DNA of 64,000 nucleotides, taken from assembly GCF_003112775.1 (NCBI RefSeq), contig NZ_BFCH01000018.1:546144-610143 (forward strand), given 5' to 3'. The notes below the pieces were generated by a model. It was not told where the DNA came from and ran no database searches. It saw nothing but the letters and a program-made list of their open reading frames with translations. Each line of letters begins with the position of its first letter. The first letter of the stretch is position 1. Position numbers and translations under genes: made by a program. Source of the DNA: Mycobacterium montefiorense. Its GTDB lineage: Bacteria; Actinomycetota; Actinomycetes; Mycobacteriales; Mycobacteriaceae. Shown here piece after piece: positions 48,318-57,725 of the stretch.

Positions 48318-48617
48318 GTGAGCAACCACCAGGTGAACCTGACCCAGCAGGAAAGCTCGTTGATCGGCGAGAGCCATACCGAGGCACTCGCCCGCATGGA
48401 CGAGACGGCGGTGAAGGAATTGCAGACCCGGCTCAGGCAGGCGCGCGAAAAGAACTTCAACCTGTTGCGACGCCAGGGCGCGGCTCGAGTGGAAACCGAA
48501 GGTGCCCGCGGCGCCGCGCAGCCCGCCAACGAGAAGCGGGGCGAAAAGGTGGAGATCTTCGACGAGGCACTGGCACGGGTGAGCGAACGCCTTGACGCTA
48601 CCCGCGACGTCGAGTAG
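48318..48617 (+). CDS. Conserved hypothetical coiled-coil protein
   Basis: A 99-residue, highly charged, mainly helical protein (LTQQESSLIGESHTEALARM; LQTRLRQAREKNFNLLRRQG; EKVEIFDEALARVSERL). No Cys, membrane helix or signal peptide. I prefer the GTG at 48318 (VSNHQVNLTQ); the frame is open from 48291. It resembles small mycobacterial proteins of unknown function. It precedes a divergent P450-like gene by 104 bases on the same strand. Confidence 0.65.
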   Translation: MSNHQVNLTQQESSLIGESHTEALARMDETAVKELQTRLRQAREKNFNLLRRQGAARVETEGARGAAQPANEKRGEKVEIFDEALARVSERLDATRDVE

Positions 48618-48721
48618 CTGCCCGAGGCCTCCGGAGCGGCGGCCGTCGCCGCGCCGGGTAGCGGCCTCGAGGATAAAGTGGCGGCGGTGGAGTTGCAGGT
48701 AGTGCTGGCGCGTGGTGCGCG

Positions 48722-49807
48722 GTGACGGAGCCCTGCGCCGATGCCGCTCTGGCCGCCGAAGTCATGCGGTCCGACGAGGCCGCCACCGCGGGCTACCGGG
48801 AGTGGTTGGCTGCCGCGCAGCGGGCCGGCCGCCGAGTGCTGCGGGAGCCGCACGGCGGGTACACGTTGTGGCGTCGCGACGATGTACTCGCCGCCATGCG
48901 CGATGGCGAAGTGTTCGGTACCCGCCAGGGTGAACTGATGCCCGGCAATTTGCCGTTCGGCCCGTACCGGGAAATCCTGCTCGACCTGTTCAATCCGGGC
49001 AGTTCACGGGAAATGCTGAAACCCGTACGAGGGCTCGTCGAAGAATGCATTGGTGACATAGCGGCGCGTCTGAACCGCTGCGATGGTGTGCAGGTCGCTG
49101 ATGTTGTGTGCCGCGCCGCCTCCATGTCGGCCTGCGGGGTGCCGCCGCAGGTTCCTCTGGAAACCGTCAGCCCGGCCGTGGTGGGCACGATCCGGCGCGC
49201 GCCGCTGGGCGGCGCCGATGTGATCACCCGCCTCGCCACCGAACCCCTTTCCGACGATGAGGTATTGGGACTGATGGGCTCGGTGGTCCGCGGTTTCATG
49301 TTCGCGTCCTTCCCCATCAAGGCCGGGCTGGCGGTGTTGGCGCGAAGGCCGGTGCTTCAGCAGGAGCTGCGCGAAAACCCGGGCCGGCAAAGTCATTTCA
49401 TCGAGGAGTTGCTGCGGCTGGATGGGGGAGCGAAGACCGTCTCGCGAATCACCACCCGCAGCGTGACGGTCGGCGAAACCACCATCCCAGCCGGTTGCCC
49501 TGTGGAATTGTGTGTCGGTCTGGTCCACCGCGACGAGACCGACGAGATGTCGGGTCACGACATGAAACTGGATGGCGCGCACCGGCATTGGAGTTTCGGC
49601 GGAGGTCCGCATCGGTGCCCGGCGTCGCACCTGGCCAGGGAGCTACTCGGCGATTTCTTTGCGGTGTGGCTTGCCGAGATCCCGTTTTTCGGATTCGACT
49701 GGAACGGCGGCGACATCCCCAGAGCCTGGCATCCCAGACCCTACGGCCCGTTTTCGGGCGCAGTCTTCGACGGTTGGGTGCCGGGTTCTGTGCCACTGAG
49801 GTGGTGA
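48722..49807 (+). CDS. Short, atypical cytochrome P450
   Basis: A 361-residue P450-like protein, about 40 residues shorter than usual. The heme loop FGGGPHRCPASHLAR with Cys ligand is intact, the K-helix reads EELLRLDG (ExxR kept) and RITTRSVTVGETTIPAG is typical. The I-helix stretch (LMGSVVRGFMFASFPIKAGL) lacks the AGxxT oxygen-activation motif. That raises the possibility of peroxide-type or non-oxygenase chemistry, or loss of function. GTG start at 48722. No ferredoxin or reductase gene is adjacent. Confidence 0.8.
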   Translation: MTEPCADAALAAEVMRSDEAATAGYREWLAAAQRAGRRVLREPHGGYTLWRRDDVLAAMRDGEVFGTRQGELMPGNLPFGPYREILLDLFNPGSSREMLKPVRGLVEECIGDIAARLNRCDGVQVADVVCRAASMSACGVPPQVPLETVSPAVVGTIRRAPLGGADVITRLATEPLSDDEVLGLMGSVVRGFMFASFPIKAGLAVLARRPVLQQELRENPGRQSHFIEELLRLDGGAKTVSRITTRSVTVGETTIPAGCPVELCVGLVHRDETDEMSGHDMKLDGAHRHWSFGGGPHRCPASHLARELLGDFFAVWLAEIPFFGFDWNGGDIPRAWHPRPYGPFSGAVFDGWVPGSVPLRW

Positions 49808-49842
49808 TCGAGGCTGTGCGGCAACACTATTGGCACCGCGCG

Positions 49843-50211
49843 CTACGGAAGCTGACCTTGATGGCTTGGGCAGTAGACGGTCACCGATGCGGTGATGAAT
49901 TTCACAGCGGTGCGATTGACACGATCGGCAACCAGGCGCAAAGACGGATTAGCCGAAAACGTCGTGTTCATCTCCTCGTCGACCACCGACTGGAACGAGG
50001 CGCCGCCATCGAGTTCGCTACAGATTTCGTGCGCTCGGTAGACGAGCCCGGGCACGTTATCGATGACGGGAATCTGAAGTTGCGCGAGCAACGCCACAAA
50101 CTGATCCTGCTGGCTATCGGCGTCCGCGGTGCCTGCGCACATAATCGCGGCGGTCAGCACCCCCGACGCGCTAACCAGAGTGTTTGCCAGGCTGGTGATA
50201 TGGGCACGCAC
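49843..50211 (-). CDS. Secreted DUF732-family protein
   Basis: A 122-residue small exported protein. The signal peptide runs to about residue 32 (SASGVLTAAIMCAGTADADS, cleavage after the second Ala-Asp-Ala region). The mature part has the DUF732 pattern: FVALLAQLQIPVIDN, AHEICSELDGG and a final TVYCPSHQG with two Cys likely paired. Two further members lie at 55571 and 57252. Family function unknown; these proteins are common in mycobacterial culture filtrates. Confidence 0.82.
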   Translation of the reverse strand: MRAHITSLANTLVSASGVLTAAIMCAGTADADSQQDQFVALLAQLQIPVIDNVPGLVYRAHEICSELDGGASFQSVVDEEMNTTFSANPSLRLVADRVNRTAVKFITASVTVYCPSHQGQLP

Positions 50212-50300
50212 GGCAAGTTTCCCGTTCTTCCGGTATCACCCGCTCGACGTCTAACCGAATCGACACCAAGCGGTAACAATGACGGCGGCTGGCGCCTGCG

Positions 50301-50795
50301 ATGATGGACATCGTAACTGCTTGTAACCGTGAATCACCACTGGACCATCGCGCGAACCCGCAGGTGAGGGGGGCGGCGCGACGGCCGCGAAGGCATGCTC
50401 AGGGTACGCTGATCACCGCCGCGATCGTCAGCGGCTTGAGCGTGGTTGGTGTTGCGCAGTTGCCCGCGAGGACCTGGCTCGGATCGGCGTCGGCATATTC
50501 GGCGGGCACGCACATCGGCGACTACTCGGCGAACGCGTTGTTGCCAGCTCCGTTGGGGGAGATCACACCTGATCCACCGCCGGAGGTCCCGGCGGTGACG
50601 GTCAGGCCGCTCGAGCCGCCTGTTGTGGCACCGACACCTCGAGCACCGCAGCAGTCCCCACGCCAACCGCAGGCACCCGCACCGCCACAGCAGGTGCCCC
50701 CACCGGCACAGGATGCGCCAGCGCCAACGCCTGCGCCGCCGCCCCCACCTCCGCCGCCGCGTCCGCCGGGCGGCCATGTCCAGCTCTCGCCGTAA
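50301..50795 (+). CDS. Proline-rich exported or membrane-anchored protein
   Basis: A 164-residue protein with a basic N-terminus, one hydrophobic segment (LITAAIVSGLSVVGVAQLPA, about 37-56) and a low-complexity tail of Pro, Ala and Gln (APPQQVPPPAQDAPAPTPAP) ending GGHVQLSP. It could be secreted or anchored, with the tail spanning the cell wall. The ATG-ATG at 50301 is used; ribosome site weak. Base composition is biased toward CCG/CCA codons, so conservation is hard to judge by eye. Confidence 0.6.
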   Translation: MMDIVTACNRESPLDHRANPQVRGAARRPRRHAQGTLITAAIVSGLSVVGVAQLPARTWLGSASAYSAGTHIGDYSANALLPAPLGEITPDPPPEVPAVTVRPLEPPVVAPTPRAPQQSPRQPQAPAPPQQVPPPAQDAPAPTPAPPPPPPPPRPPGGHVQLSP

Positions 50796-50814
50796 GGCGA
50801 GAACTGTCAAATCC

Positions 50815-51933
50815 CTAGCGCGTCGCCCGGGCGATCGTCTCCCAGATGTCCATGTCCTCGACGATGTTGTGCGCGCCGACCTGGACCTGCGGGCCGTAGC
50901 GGAAGATCAGCCCCGTCGCACCCGAGTCGATCCACAGCTGCACGCGCTCGGCGATCCGCTGGTGTGAACCGATCAGGAAGGCGGTGTCGACGTAGTCGTC
51001 GGGGACCGCGGCGAGCGCCTCCTCGCGGCGGCCCGCGGCGACGAGCTCGGCGAGCCGGTCGCACAGGCCGGTGAACCCGAGCGCCTCGGCTTGCAGGCGC
51101 ATGTTCTCCGACCACTCCACGACGTAGGGGCGAAAGAGATCGATACCGGCCGCGACGTCGTCGGTGACGACGAGGTCGACGATCGCCCAGACGTCGAAGT
51201 CCTCGCGCTTTTTGCCGTCGGTCCGGCGCGCAAAGCCAGTGTCGAGCTGTGGCCCGAAGGTCGGCATCATCCCTGGCACGAAACCCCACGGGAACCAGCC
51301 GTCGGCGACCTCGGCGGTGAGTTCGACCATCTGCGGGCCGACCGCGGCGAGGTGAATCTCCGGCTCGAAGCCGGACTCGACGGACATCGACCACGGTTCG
51401 ACGCCGAGCGCGCCCGCGCCGCTGTACGGGATGCTTGTCTCTGAGCTCTGGCAGCGCACGGGTTTGACGAGGCGAGTGCAGGACTGCTCCCAGTAGAGTT
51501 CGGTGCTCTCAATCGGGTTGCCGTGGGTGTCGCGCGCACCCTGGCCCGCGAACGCTTGACGCAGCACGCCTACGTAGTCACGCAGCCTGCGCACCGGTTT
51601 GCCCCACGGCCGCCCGTGCCAGCCCTCGGCGATGCTGGGAAATCCAGCGCCTACGCCCGCGATTACCCGCCCACCGCCTGCCATCGCGTCGATCGTCGTG
51701 AGGCCTTGCGCGAGTACGGTCGCGGGGCGCGCTGTCAGCGTCGCGATGTGGGTGCCGAGCCCGATCTTCGAAGTGTGGGCGGCGATGTAGGCGAGTGGCG
51801 TCAACGCGTCCGAACCGGCGCCCTCCGCCGTGAAGACCGCGTCGAATCCGAGGCGCTCGCAGCGCTTGATGCGCTCCAGCGGGACGGTAAAACGCCGGTT
51901 CTGCCAGGGCACCTCGCACGCAATCTTCGTCAC
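50815..51933 (-). CDS. LLM-class F420-dependent oxidoreductase
   Basis: A 372-residue luciferase-like TIM-barrel oxidoreductase, expected to use coenzyme F420. Features are CERLGFDAVFTAEGAGSDAL, THTSKIGLGTHIATLTARPA-like segments (IGLGTHIATLTARPATVLAQ), GGRVIAGVGAGFPSIAEGWH and a C-terminal LWIDSGATGLIFRYG. The GTG at 51933 (VTKIACEVPW) is the best start: GGGAG precedes it and the residues upstream in the open frame (to 52245) are not family-like. It stands alone, followed by an 880-base gene-free stretch. Substrate not predictable. Confidence 0.88.
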   Translation of the reverse strand: MTKIACEVPWQNRRFTVPLERIKRCERLGFDAVFTAEGAGSDALTPLAYIAAHTSKIGLGTHIATLTARPATVLAQGLTTIDAMAGGGRVIAGVGAGFPSIAEGWHGRPWGKPVRRLRDYVGVLRQAFAGQGARDTHGNPIESTELYWEQSCTRLVKPVRCQSSETSIPYSGAGALGVEPWSMSVESGFEPEIHLAAVGPQMVELTAEVADGWFPWGFVPGMMPTFGPQLDTGFARRTDGKKREDFDVWAIVDLVVTDDVAAGIDLFRPYVVEWSENMRLQAEALGFTGLCDRLAELVAAGRREEALAAVPDDYVDTAFLIGSHQRIAERVQLWIDSGATGLIFRYGPQVQVGAHNIVEDMDIWETIARATR

Positions 51934-52814
51934 AACTCTCCCGCCTATTGCGCTACCAGTTCCGCAGGTTCCATTACGGTGACGCACCGACGTTCGCCGA
52001 ACCGATTGCGGCACTGCTAATTTCACACTCCGCCAAGTTCGCCCGTCGCGCAGCGGCAGTCGCGAAACGACACCGCCTGTTGCCAGGTCCCGCGGTGCTG
52101 ACAGCACATCCCCAGTGGCCGACAAGCGTCCTAACAGCTGTGGATGTTGACGTTGGGTGACTTGAAAAAGCCCGGCCAGAATTTCTACCTCAGATGGGAG
52201 CACACCCACGCTGACGGGCAGAAATTTCTGAATAGAACCAATCATTGCGTGAGCTATTTTAAAACGCGAATTCCCGCCGCTGTGGCATTCGTTTATATGC
52301 GCCGGTATTTATAACCGGTCACGACAAGCATTGATGGACTCGCGATACCGTTAGCAAACGGCCGTTCGAATGGTGAGAGATGTCTCATAAATCGCGGTGA
52401 TCTGTCGACATGTCTATCTCCGGACCGCCGCGCGGACCGTTGCGGTCGCTCGGTTCATCCTGGCTACACAGGTCTTGAACTGGTAGTTTCTTGCGCGACG
52501 GGTTGAGTCGTACGCGCCCGGTGTTCTCACACCAGCATGCGGCACAGTGACATTTCTTTTTTACGCCGCGATTACCCGCCGGGAACGCAACGCGAATAAG
52601 CCTCGCCAACAATGATCGCTATACCAAGTCGGGATTCAGAAGCGAAACGGGGGCGGATCCTGACATATTTCTAGCCGGAGACAGTGCGGTCTTTGTCGTT
52701 CAGACATATCGAATCGTTGGGGTATTTGTATTCCGTTGGGGCCACGGTGTGTTGCGGCGAGGCTGCAATATTGCGCCTTCCATCGCGGCCAAATGAGGGA
52801 GCGGAGGTAAGAGA
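51934..52814. other. Long intergenic region upstream of the PPE pair
   Basis: About 880 bases with no convincing gene, and more A+T than the flanks (for example around 52250-52330). Imperfect inverted similarity exists between CCAGAATTTCTACCTCAG (about 52176) and GCAGAAATTTCTGAATAG (about 52218). The promoter of the PPE genes and that of the LLM gene must lie here. Short Cys-containing frames around 52385-52612 show no start signal and were not called. Confidence 0.5.
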
Positions 52815-54059
52815 ATGTTGGACTTCGGCGCGTTGCCCCCGGAGATCAACTCGGGTCGGATGTATGTCGGTGCGGGAGCGGGACCGATGCTGGTCGCCGC
52901 CGCGGCGTGGGACGAGTTAGCTGCGGAGCTGTATTCCACGGCGGCTTCGTATGAATCGACGATTGAAGGCCTGACCGTTGGACCGTGGAGCGGTCCGTCC
53001 TCGATAGCGATGGCCGCCGCGGCCGCGCCGTATGTGCAGTGGATGCGCGCGACCGGCGCTCAGGCCGAGCAGGCGGCAAGCCAGGCCAAGCTCTCAGCGG
53101 GCGCCTATGAGGCGGCCTTCGCGGCGACGGTGCCGCCACCCGTCGTCGCGGCCAATCGCTCGTTGCTCGCGACGTTGGTCGCTACCAACTTGCTGGGCCA
53201 AAACACTACGGCGATCGCGGCGACCGAAGCGCATTACATGCTGATGTGGGCGCAGGATGCCGCGGCGATGTACACCTACGCCGGCTCGTCGGCGACCGCG
53301 TCACAGTTACCACCGTTCACCGACCCGCCGCAAACCACGAACGACTCAGGCTCGCAGATGCAAGCGGCCGCGTTGGCCCGGTCGAGCACCACGTCTGGGG
53401 CCAATACCGCGGCTCAGTCAGCTACTTCGAATGCGGTGCAACCACTTTCGGCGGCGGCAAGCGCAGCGGCCGATTCGTCGACAGGAGTGACGGTGCCGCC
53501 TTTCATAACCAACTGGAACACCTTTTGGGCGGCCGTCACCGGCGTGTTCTCGCCGCAGTCGTGGACCAGCATTCCTGGTGGTCCGTTCCTCTCGTTCGGG
53601 CAGGTGTACGCGTGGGGTCAGAACGGGCAGAGCGCCGCGGCGTATCTGGCCGGGCCGAAGTTCATCAAGGGGGCGTTGGCGCCGCTGACGAGTGGCGCCG
53701 GCGTCCATCCAATGCTCAGCTCGGCGGTCGGTGGCGGGCCCGCCACCGGGTCCATGGGTAGGGCGGCGTTGGTGGGAAGCATGTCGGTGCCACAGGGCTG
53801 GACCGATGCCGCACCGGCGATCAGAACGGTGGCCCAGGTGCTGCCTGCCGACTTGGCGGCCGCGCCGGCCGCCATGGTCGGTGAGGAAGGCGCTTTCAGC
53901 CAGATGGCTCTGTCCAGCCTGGCCGGCCGCGCCATCGCCGCCACCACAACCCACTCGGTTAGCGGCCGTGCCGCGACGGCAGCCGCGCTGGGCAGTCTGG
54001 TCGCCGAGGCCGACCCGGCAGCCGCCACCATCATCGTCATCCCGGCCCTGGAGGCGTGA
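52815..54059 (+). CDS. PPE family protein, SVP subfamily
   Basis: A 414-residue PPE protein, secreted through type VII (usually ESX-5) machinery. The PPE domain (1-~180) begins [20 protein letters not shown] and has the WxG-like turn [19 protein letters not shown] and the [17 protein letters not shown] end. The C-terminal part carries the SVP motif in [31 protein letters not shown] precedes the ATG. It is followed by another PPE gene after 72 bases, with no PE gene visible; an unlinked PE partner would be needed. Confidence 0.94.
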   Translation: MLDFGALPPEINSGRMYVGAGAGPMLVAAAAWDELAAELYSTAASYESTIEGLTVGPWSGPSSIAMAAAAAPYVQWMRATGAQAEQAASQAKLSAGAYEAAFAATVPPPVVAANRSLLATLVATNLLGQNTTAIAATEAHYMLMWAQDAAAMYTYAGSSATASQLPPFTDPPQTTNDSGSQMQAAALARSSTTSGANTAAQSATSNAVQPLSAAASAAADSSTGVTVPPFITNWNTFWAAVTGVFSPQSWTSIPGGPFLSFGQVYAWGQNGQSAAAYLAGPKFIKGALAPLTSGAGVHPMLSSAVGGGPATGSMGRAALVGSMSVPQGWTDAAPAIRTVAQVLPADLAAAPAAMVGEEGAFSQMALSSLAGRAIAATTTHSVSGRAATAAALGSLVAEADPAAATIIVIPALEA

Positions 54060-54131
54060 TCGCGATGAACACCACGCGCCGCAGCCCAGCACCAGCCAGC
54101 CAAGCGCCCGCCGCCAGGAAGGGGTAACGAC

Positions 54132-55514
54132 ATGTTTTACGGAGCCTTTCCGCCGGAGTTCAACTCGGGCCGGATGTACAGCGGTCCGGGAGTCGAGTCG
54201 CTGGTAGCGGCGGCGACGGCCTGGGAGAACCTGGCCGCTGAGTTGCAGTCCACCGCGACCGCCTACTCGTCGGTGCTGGCAAATCTGACCAGCGGGCCCT
54301 GGGTGGGCCCGTCGTCGCTTGCCATGGCGGCCGCCGCCGCCCCTTACATGGCCTGGATGCAGCAGACCGCGACTCAGGCCACGCAGACCGCGCAGCAGGC
54401 CGGCCAGGCGGCGGCCGCGTACGAAACGGCATTCGCCGCGCACGTGCCGCCACCGCTGATCGCGGCCAACCGTGAACTGCTCGCGCAACTGATGGCAACC
54501 AACGTGCTCGGGCAGAACACCGGAGCGATTGCGGCCGCCGAAGCGCAATACGGCGAAATGTGGGCCCAGGACGCCGAGGCGATGGACACCTACTTCGCCT
54601 CCTCGGCTACCACCTCCAACAACTTGACGGAATTCAGCCCGGCGCCGAAGACGACCAACGAGGAGGGTTCGGCGACGCAGGCGGCCGCGGTGACCACGTC
54701 GAGCAGCAATGCGGCCGGCAACGCGGCAAATTCGGTGGCCGCGGCGGCCACCACCCCTAGCGGTTACAGCGGGCCGCTGGCGTGGCTGGCGCAGCTTGCC
54801 ACCGATTACCAGAACTTCTGGTCAAGCCTGCTCAACACGGTGCCGGGCGGCTCGGCTTTCTACACGGCGATGTACAACGCCGTGAAGGTTCCGCTCGGGC
54901 TTACCACGCAGTTCAACGACATCGGGCTGCTGATCAACTTCCCGGTGTCCCAGTGGCTCAAGTTCGCCCCACCGGTGGCATACGGCGCGCTGCCGAAGGA
55001 CGCGCTGGGAGCCGGTCTGGGAGCGCTGGGATTCACCCGAGGCACGCTGTTCGACGCGATCTCTCCGACGGCCGGATTTGCACGTGGCACTTTGGTAGGG
55101 GCGTTGACTGTTCCACCCAGCTGGGCCTCGGCCACCCCGGCGATCAGGACGGTCGCTGCGGCGTTGACCGCCGCCGGGCCCCAGGTCATTCCAGCGGCCG
55201 CAGTCGGCGCGGGAAGCCTGTTCAGCTCCATGGGTATGGCGGGGATGTTGGGGAGCGCCATGGGCGCCGGAGGTCCCACTCTGGTGCGCAACGGCATTCG
55301 CAATCGGATGACCCCAATCAAGGATCTGAAGGACAAGAACTCGCCGGAGCATCTCAAACGTCTGGTCGCCCAGATATCGGAGAAGCCCGAAACCGTGCAG
55401 CACCACGATGTAGATCAAGAAGGTCTCGACGCACTGCTCGAACAGCTGGCCAAGAAGCCCGGTATCCATGCGGTGCACCTGAAAAATGGTAATCCTAAAG
55501 TCATTTCGTCCTAG
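54132..55514 (+). CDS. PPE family protein, SVP-like subfamily
   Basis: A 460-residue PPE protein. The N-terminal domain starts FYGAFPPEFNSGRMYSGPGV and includes [20 protein letters not shown] and MWAQDAEAMDTYFASSAT. The SVP-like motif reads RGTLVGALTVPPSWASATPA. The last ~70 residues (DLKDKNSPEHLKRLVAQISE; LDALLEQLAKKPGIHAVHLK) are charged and unlike the usual Ala/Gly-rich end, forming an extra domain. The ribosome site AGGAAGGGG is 8 bases before the ATG. Likely an operon with the preceding PPE gene and the DUF732 gene that follows by 57 bases. Confidence 0.93.
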   Translation: MFYGAFPPEFNSGRMYSGPGVESLVAAATAWENLAAELQSTATAYSSVLANLTSGPWVGPSSLAMAAAAAPYMAWMQQTATQATQTAQQAGQAAAAYETAFAAHVPPPLIAANRELLAQLMATNVLGQNTGAIAAAEAQYGEMWAQDAEAMDTYFASSATTSNNLTEFSPAPKTTNEEGSATQAAAVTTSSSNAAGNAANSVAAAATTPSGYSGPLAWLAQLATDYQNFWSSLLNTVPGGSAFYTAMYNAVKVPLGLTTQFNDIGLLINFPVSQWLKFAPPVAYGALPKDALGAGLGALGFTRGTLFDAISPTAGFARGTLVGALTVPPSWASATPAIRTVAAALTAAGPQVIPAAAVGAGSLFSSMGMAGMLGSAMGAGGPTLVRNGIRNRMTPIKDLKDKNSPEHLKRLVAQISEKPETVQHHDVDQEGLDALLEQLAKKPGIHAVHLKNGNPKVISS

Positions 55515-55570
55515 GAAGTGCAATCGGGCTAGGGGACAACTTAATTCGTCAACACGAGAGAAGGTAACTG

Positions 55571-55894
55571 ATGAAACGCCTCACGATATTGCTCGCAGTT
55601 CTCGCCATGATTGGCCTCGCGGCGCCTGCGTATGCTGATCCCGCTCCCGAACCGGACGGCGACGACGCCGGTTTCATCGCCGCGCTGCATCAAGCTGGAT
55701 TCAGCTTTTCCAGCGAAGGTTCGGCCGTATCCGCGGGCCGCGCGGTGTGCTCGTGTCTGAACAACGGCGAGGACAACTTGGAGCTGCTGAACGACGTAAA
55801 GAGCCACAACCCCGGTATCGATATGGAGATGGCATCCAACTTCGCCTTGATCTCCGCGAAGTTCTACTGCCCGCATCAACTCTCCAAGGCCTGA
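55571..55894 (+). CDS. Secreted DUF732-family protein
   Basis: A 107-residue exported protein. The signal peptide is MKRLTILLAVLAMIGLAAPA with cleavage near AYA-D. The mature part has DDAGFIAALHQAGFSFSSEG, AVCSCLNNGED and the final SAKFYCPHQLSKA, with the conserved Cys pair of DUF732 plus one extra Cys in CSC. AGAGAAGG lies before the ATG. It follows the PPE pair, and co-expression is likely. Confidence 0.85.
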   Translation: MKRLTILLAVLAMIGLAAPAYADPAPEPDGDDAGFIAALHQAGFSFSSEGSAVSAGRAVCSCLNNGEDNLELLNDVKSHNPGIDMEMASNFALISAKFYCPHQLSKA

Positions 55895-55991
55895 CCAAAA
55901 CACGCGATGGGCTGCGGATACGCGCGGCCGGACGACCCTCCTGACTCGAACGCGCAGCATGCTCCGCGGCAGGAGGAAGTGATGTCACCCA

Positions 55992-56018
55992 CTATCTGAT
56001 GATACGTGCATCAGATAG
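55992..56018. promoter_or_regulatory. Inverted repeat upstream of the flavin monooxygenase gene
   Basis: Arms CTATCTGATG and CATCAGATAG, 10 bp each, separated by ATACGTG. It ends 14 bases before the ATG at 56033. The position and AT-rich arms suit a TetR/GntR-type operator; a 5' leader hairpin is the alternative. No regulator gene is adjacent. Confidence 0.55.
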
Positions 56019-56032
56019 AATATCGTGGTCGC

Positions 56033-57203
56033 ATGACCAAGATTGGCAATCCTGGCATCGGCGGGACACGCCGAGACAACGTAGTGATCGTCGGAGCCGG
56101 CCCCCTTGGGCGTCGCGACAGCCGTTAGCCTTCTTGACCGCGGAATCAGCCCGACCTTGATTGATCGCGCCGACGAGGTAGCCAGCAGATGGCGCAACTA
56201 CACCAGCATGACCGGACTCATGACTGGCAAATGGTTTTCGCACATACCGGGGCGTCCGTACCCGAGACACACGCCTCGGTTTCCGAGCTGTGATCAAGTG
56301 GCGGAGTACTTCAATCGTCACGCGCACCGTGATGGTATCGAGTTGAGGCTTGGCACCGATGTGAAGAGGATCGACAGATGGGGGAGTAAATGGCGTCTGA
56401 CGACATCTGGGGGTGTGATCGAGGCGGGTGAGGTGGTAGTCGCTACCGCGTATGCCAATATTCCGTACCTTCCAAAGATGAAGGATATGAACAAATTTCG
56501 TGGTGAGTTATTACACACCTCGTCTTTCGGCGAGCCAGATCGCTACCGCGGCAAGCGGGTATTGGTTATCGGTGCGGGCCCGTCAGGTCTGCAAGCAGCA
56601 CACGACATTGCTCCAGTCGCTGACAAAGTATGGTTGGCTGTACGAACACCTCCGAACCTCGTTGCGCGCCAATCATTCTGGGGAAATTCGGTCGACATCG
56701 TCGCTGGGCCGTTGTTCCACGCGCCGGTTCGTGCCGCCGATGCGATCGCCCGATTTGTGCAGCGGCGCACCATCGGTGACCTGACACGCTATGGGTTGCC
56801 GTTTCCCGATGAAGGTCCGTTCACGCTCGCGGCACGCAATGTCCCCGTCGCCGTCGTCGACATGGAGGTGATCGCCAGTGTGCGGAATGGGGCCGTAGAA
56901 GTCGTCAGTACAATCGAGCGATTTCACGGCACGAGTGTCACGCTGGTCGACGGGATGAAGCTAGAGCCCGATGTCGTGATCTGTGCGACTGGCTATCGAA
57001 CTGGGCTGGGGCCGCTGGTCGGCCACCTCGACGTCCTCGATAAGGACGAAGTGCCAATACGATTCGCGCCAGAACCCGCAGCGAACGGATTGTGGTTCAT
57101 CGGGTATCAGCGAAGGCCCGCACTGATCGGCCATGCCGCTAGACAGTCGCGGCGCCTCGCCAAGTGCATAGCAGCACGTGAGCCGGCGGCACAATCTGCC
57201 TAA
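56033..57203 (+). pseudogene. Flavin monooxygenase with frameshift in the FAD motif
   Basis: An FMO/Baeyer-Villiger-like flavoprotein of about 390 residues. From the ATG at 56033 the frame reads MTKIGNPGIGGTRRDNVVIV, GAGP; after the C5 run at 56101-56105 it goes out of frame. One C fewer gives GAGPLGVATAVSLLDRG and then a continuous frame to 57203. The open part, which could begin at TTG 56106, contains FRGELLHTSSFGEPDRYRGK (an FxGxxxH element), the NADPH motif VLVIGAGPSGLQAAHD and VVICATGYRTGLGPL. Starting at 56106 would remove the FAD-binding strand, so the protein would not bind FAD. Either a real mutation or a sequencing error. Confidence 0.8.
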
Positions 57204-57251
57204 GCCGCGGATTCGAGTCCGGTCAGTCCGGCACTCGCGGCGGCCGATACC

Positions 57252-57608
57252 TCAGGTGCAAAGGCTTGGGGCGTCGCACACATTGCCGGGGCAATACGTC
57301 GAGTGAGCGGCGTTCACCATGGTTCCCACGTCGAGCAGCGTCACGCCCCGTTTGTCCAAGTGAGTGTGGACCTCGTCGGCAATCTGTTGTGGCGTCCAAC
57401 CCCAAGTCAGGTCGTAGCAGATGAGGTGCGCCTCGCCGATGAGTGCCTCTTCTGTGTTGGGAGGCCAAGTCAGACCGACGGCGCGCAGTTGCGCAAGGTA
57501 CGCATTGTCCTGGGCCGTCGTGGCAGTCGCGACAGCAGCGCTACAGGTAAGCGCAGCGCCAGCCATCAGGGGGACAGCAAGTCTGGCCAGCAAGCGAGGT
57601 GAGGGCAT
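57252..57608 (-). CDS. Secreted DUF732-family protein
   Basis: A 118-residue exported protein starting MPSPRLLARLAVPLMAGAAL with the signal peptide ending near AVATATTA. The mature domain has DNAYLAQLRAVGLTWPPNTE, AHLICYDLTWGWTPQQIADE and STYCPGNVCDAPSLC, with more Cys at the end than its two paralogues here. I use the ATG at 57608 because the upstream in-frame residues (to 57683) are not signal-like. Confidence 0.82.
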   Translation of the reverse strand: MPSPRLLARLAVPLMAGAALTCSAAVATATTAQDNAYLAQLRAVGLTWPPNTEEALIGEAHLICYDLTWGWTPQQIADEVHTHLDKRGVTLLDVGTMVNAAHSTYCPGNVCDAPSLCT

Positions 57609-57725
57609 TTGATCCGCTTTCTTTTCTCTTCGCGTCAATGAGGCTGCCAGTAGTGTGCGGCTCCAAAGCAGCAGAAGTACCAAGAATAGCGAAAGCCCGC
57701 AACGGCCGGATCCCTGCAGACTTGG

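Noticed and set aside
51934..52245. N-terminal extension of the LLM oxidoreductase
   Set aside because: The residues upstream of 51933 do not resemble the family, and a GTG with a ribosome site lies at the expected start.
52385..52612. Minus-strand Cys-containing 75-residue frame upstream of the PPE genes
   Set aside because: No ribosome site, no recognisable domain and no leader-like motif. Considered as a peptide gene but unsupported.
53418..54548. 376-residue antisense frame across the two PPE genes
   Set aside because: Composition is Gly/Arg-rich and it would span both PPE genes and their spacer. The PPE reading frames are unambiguous.
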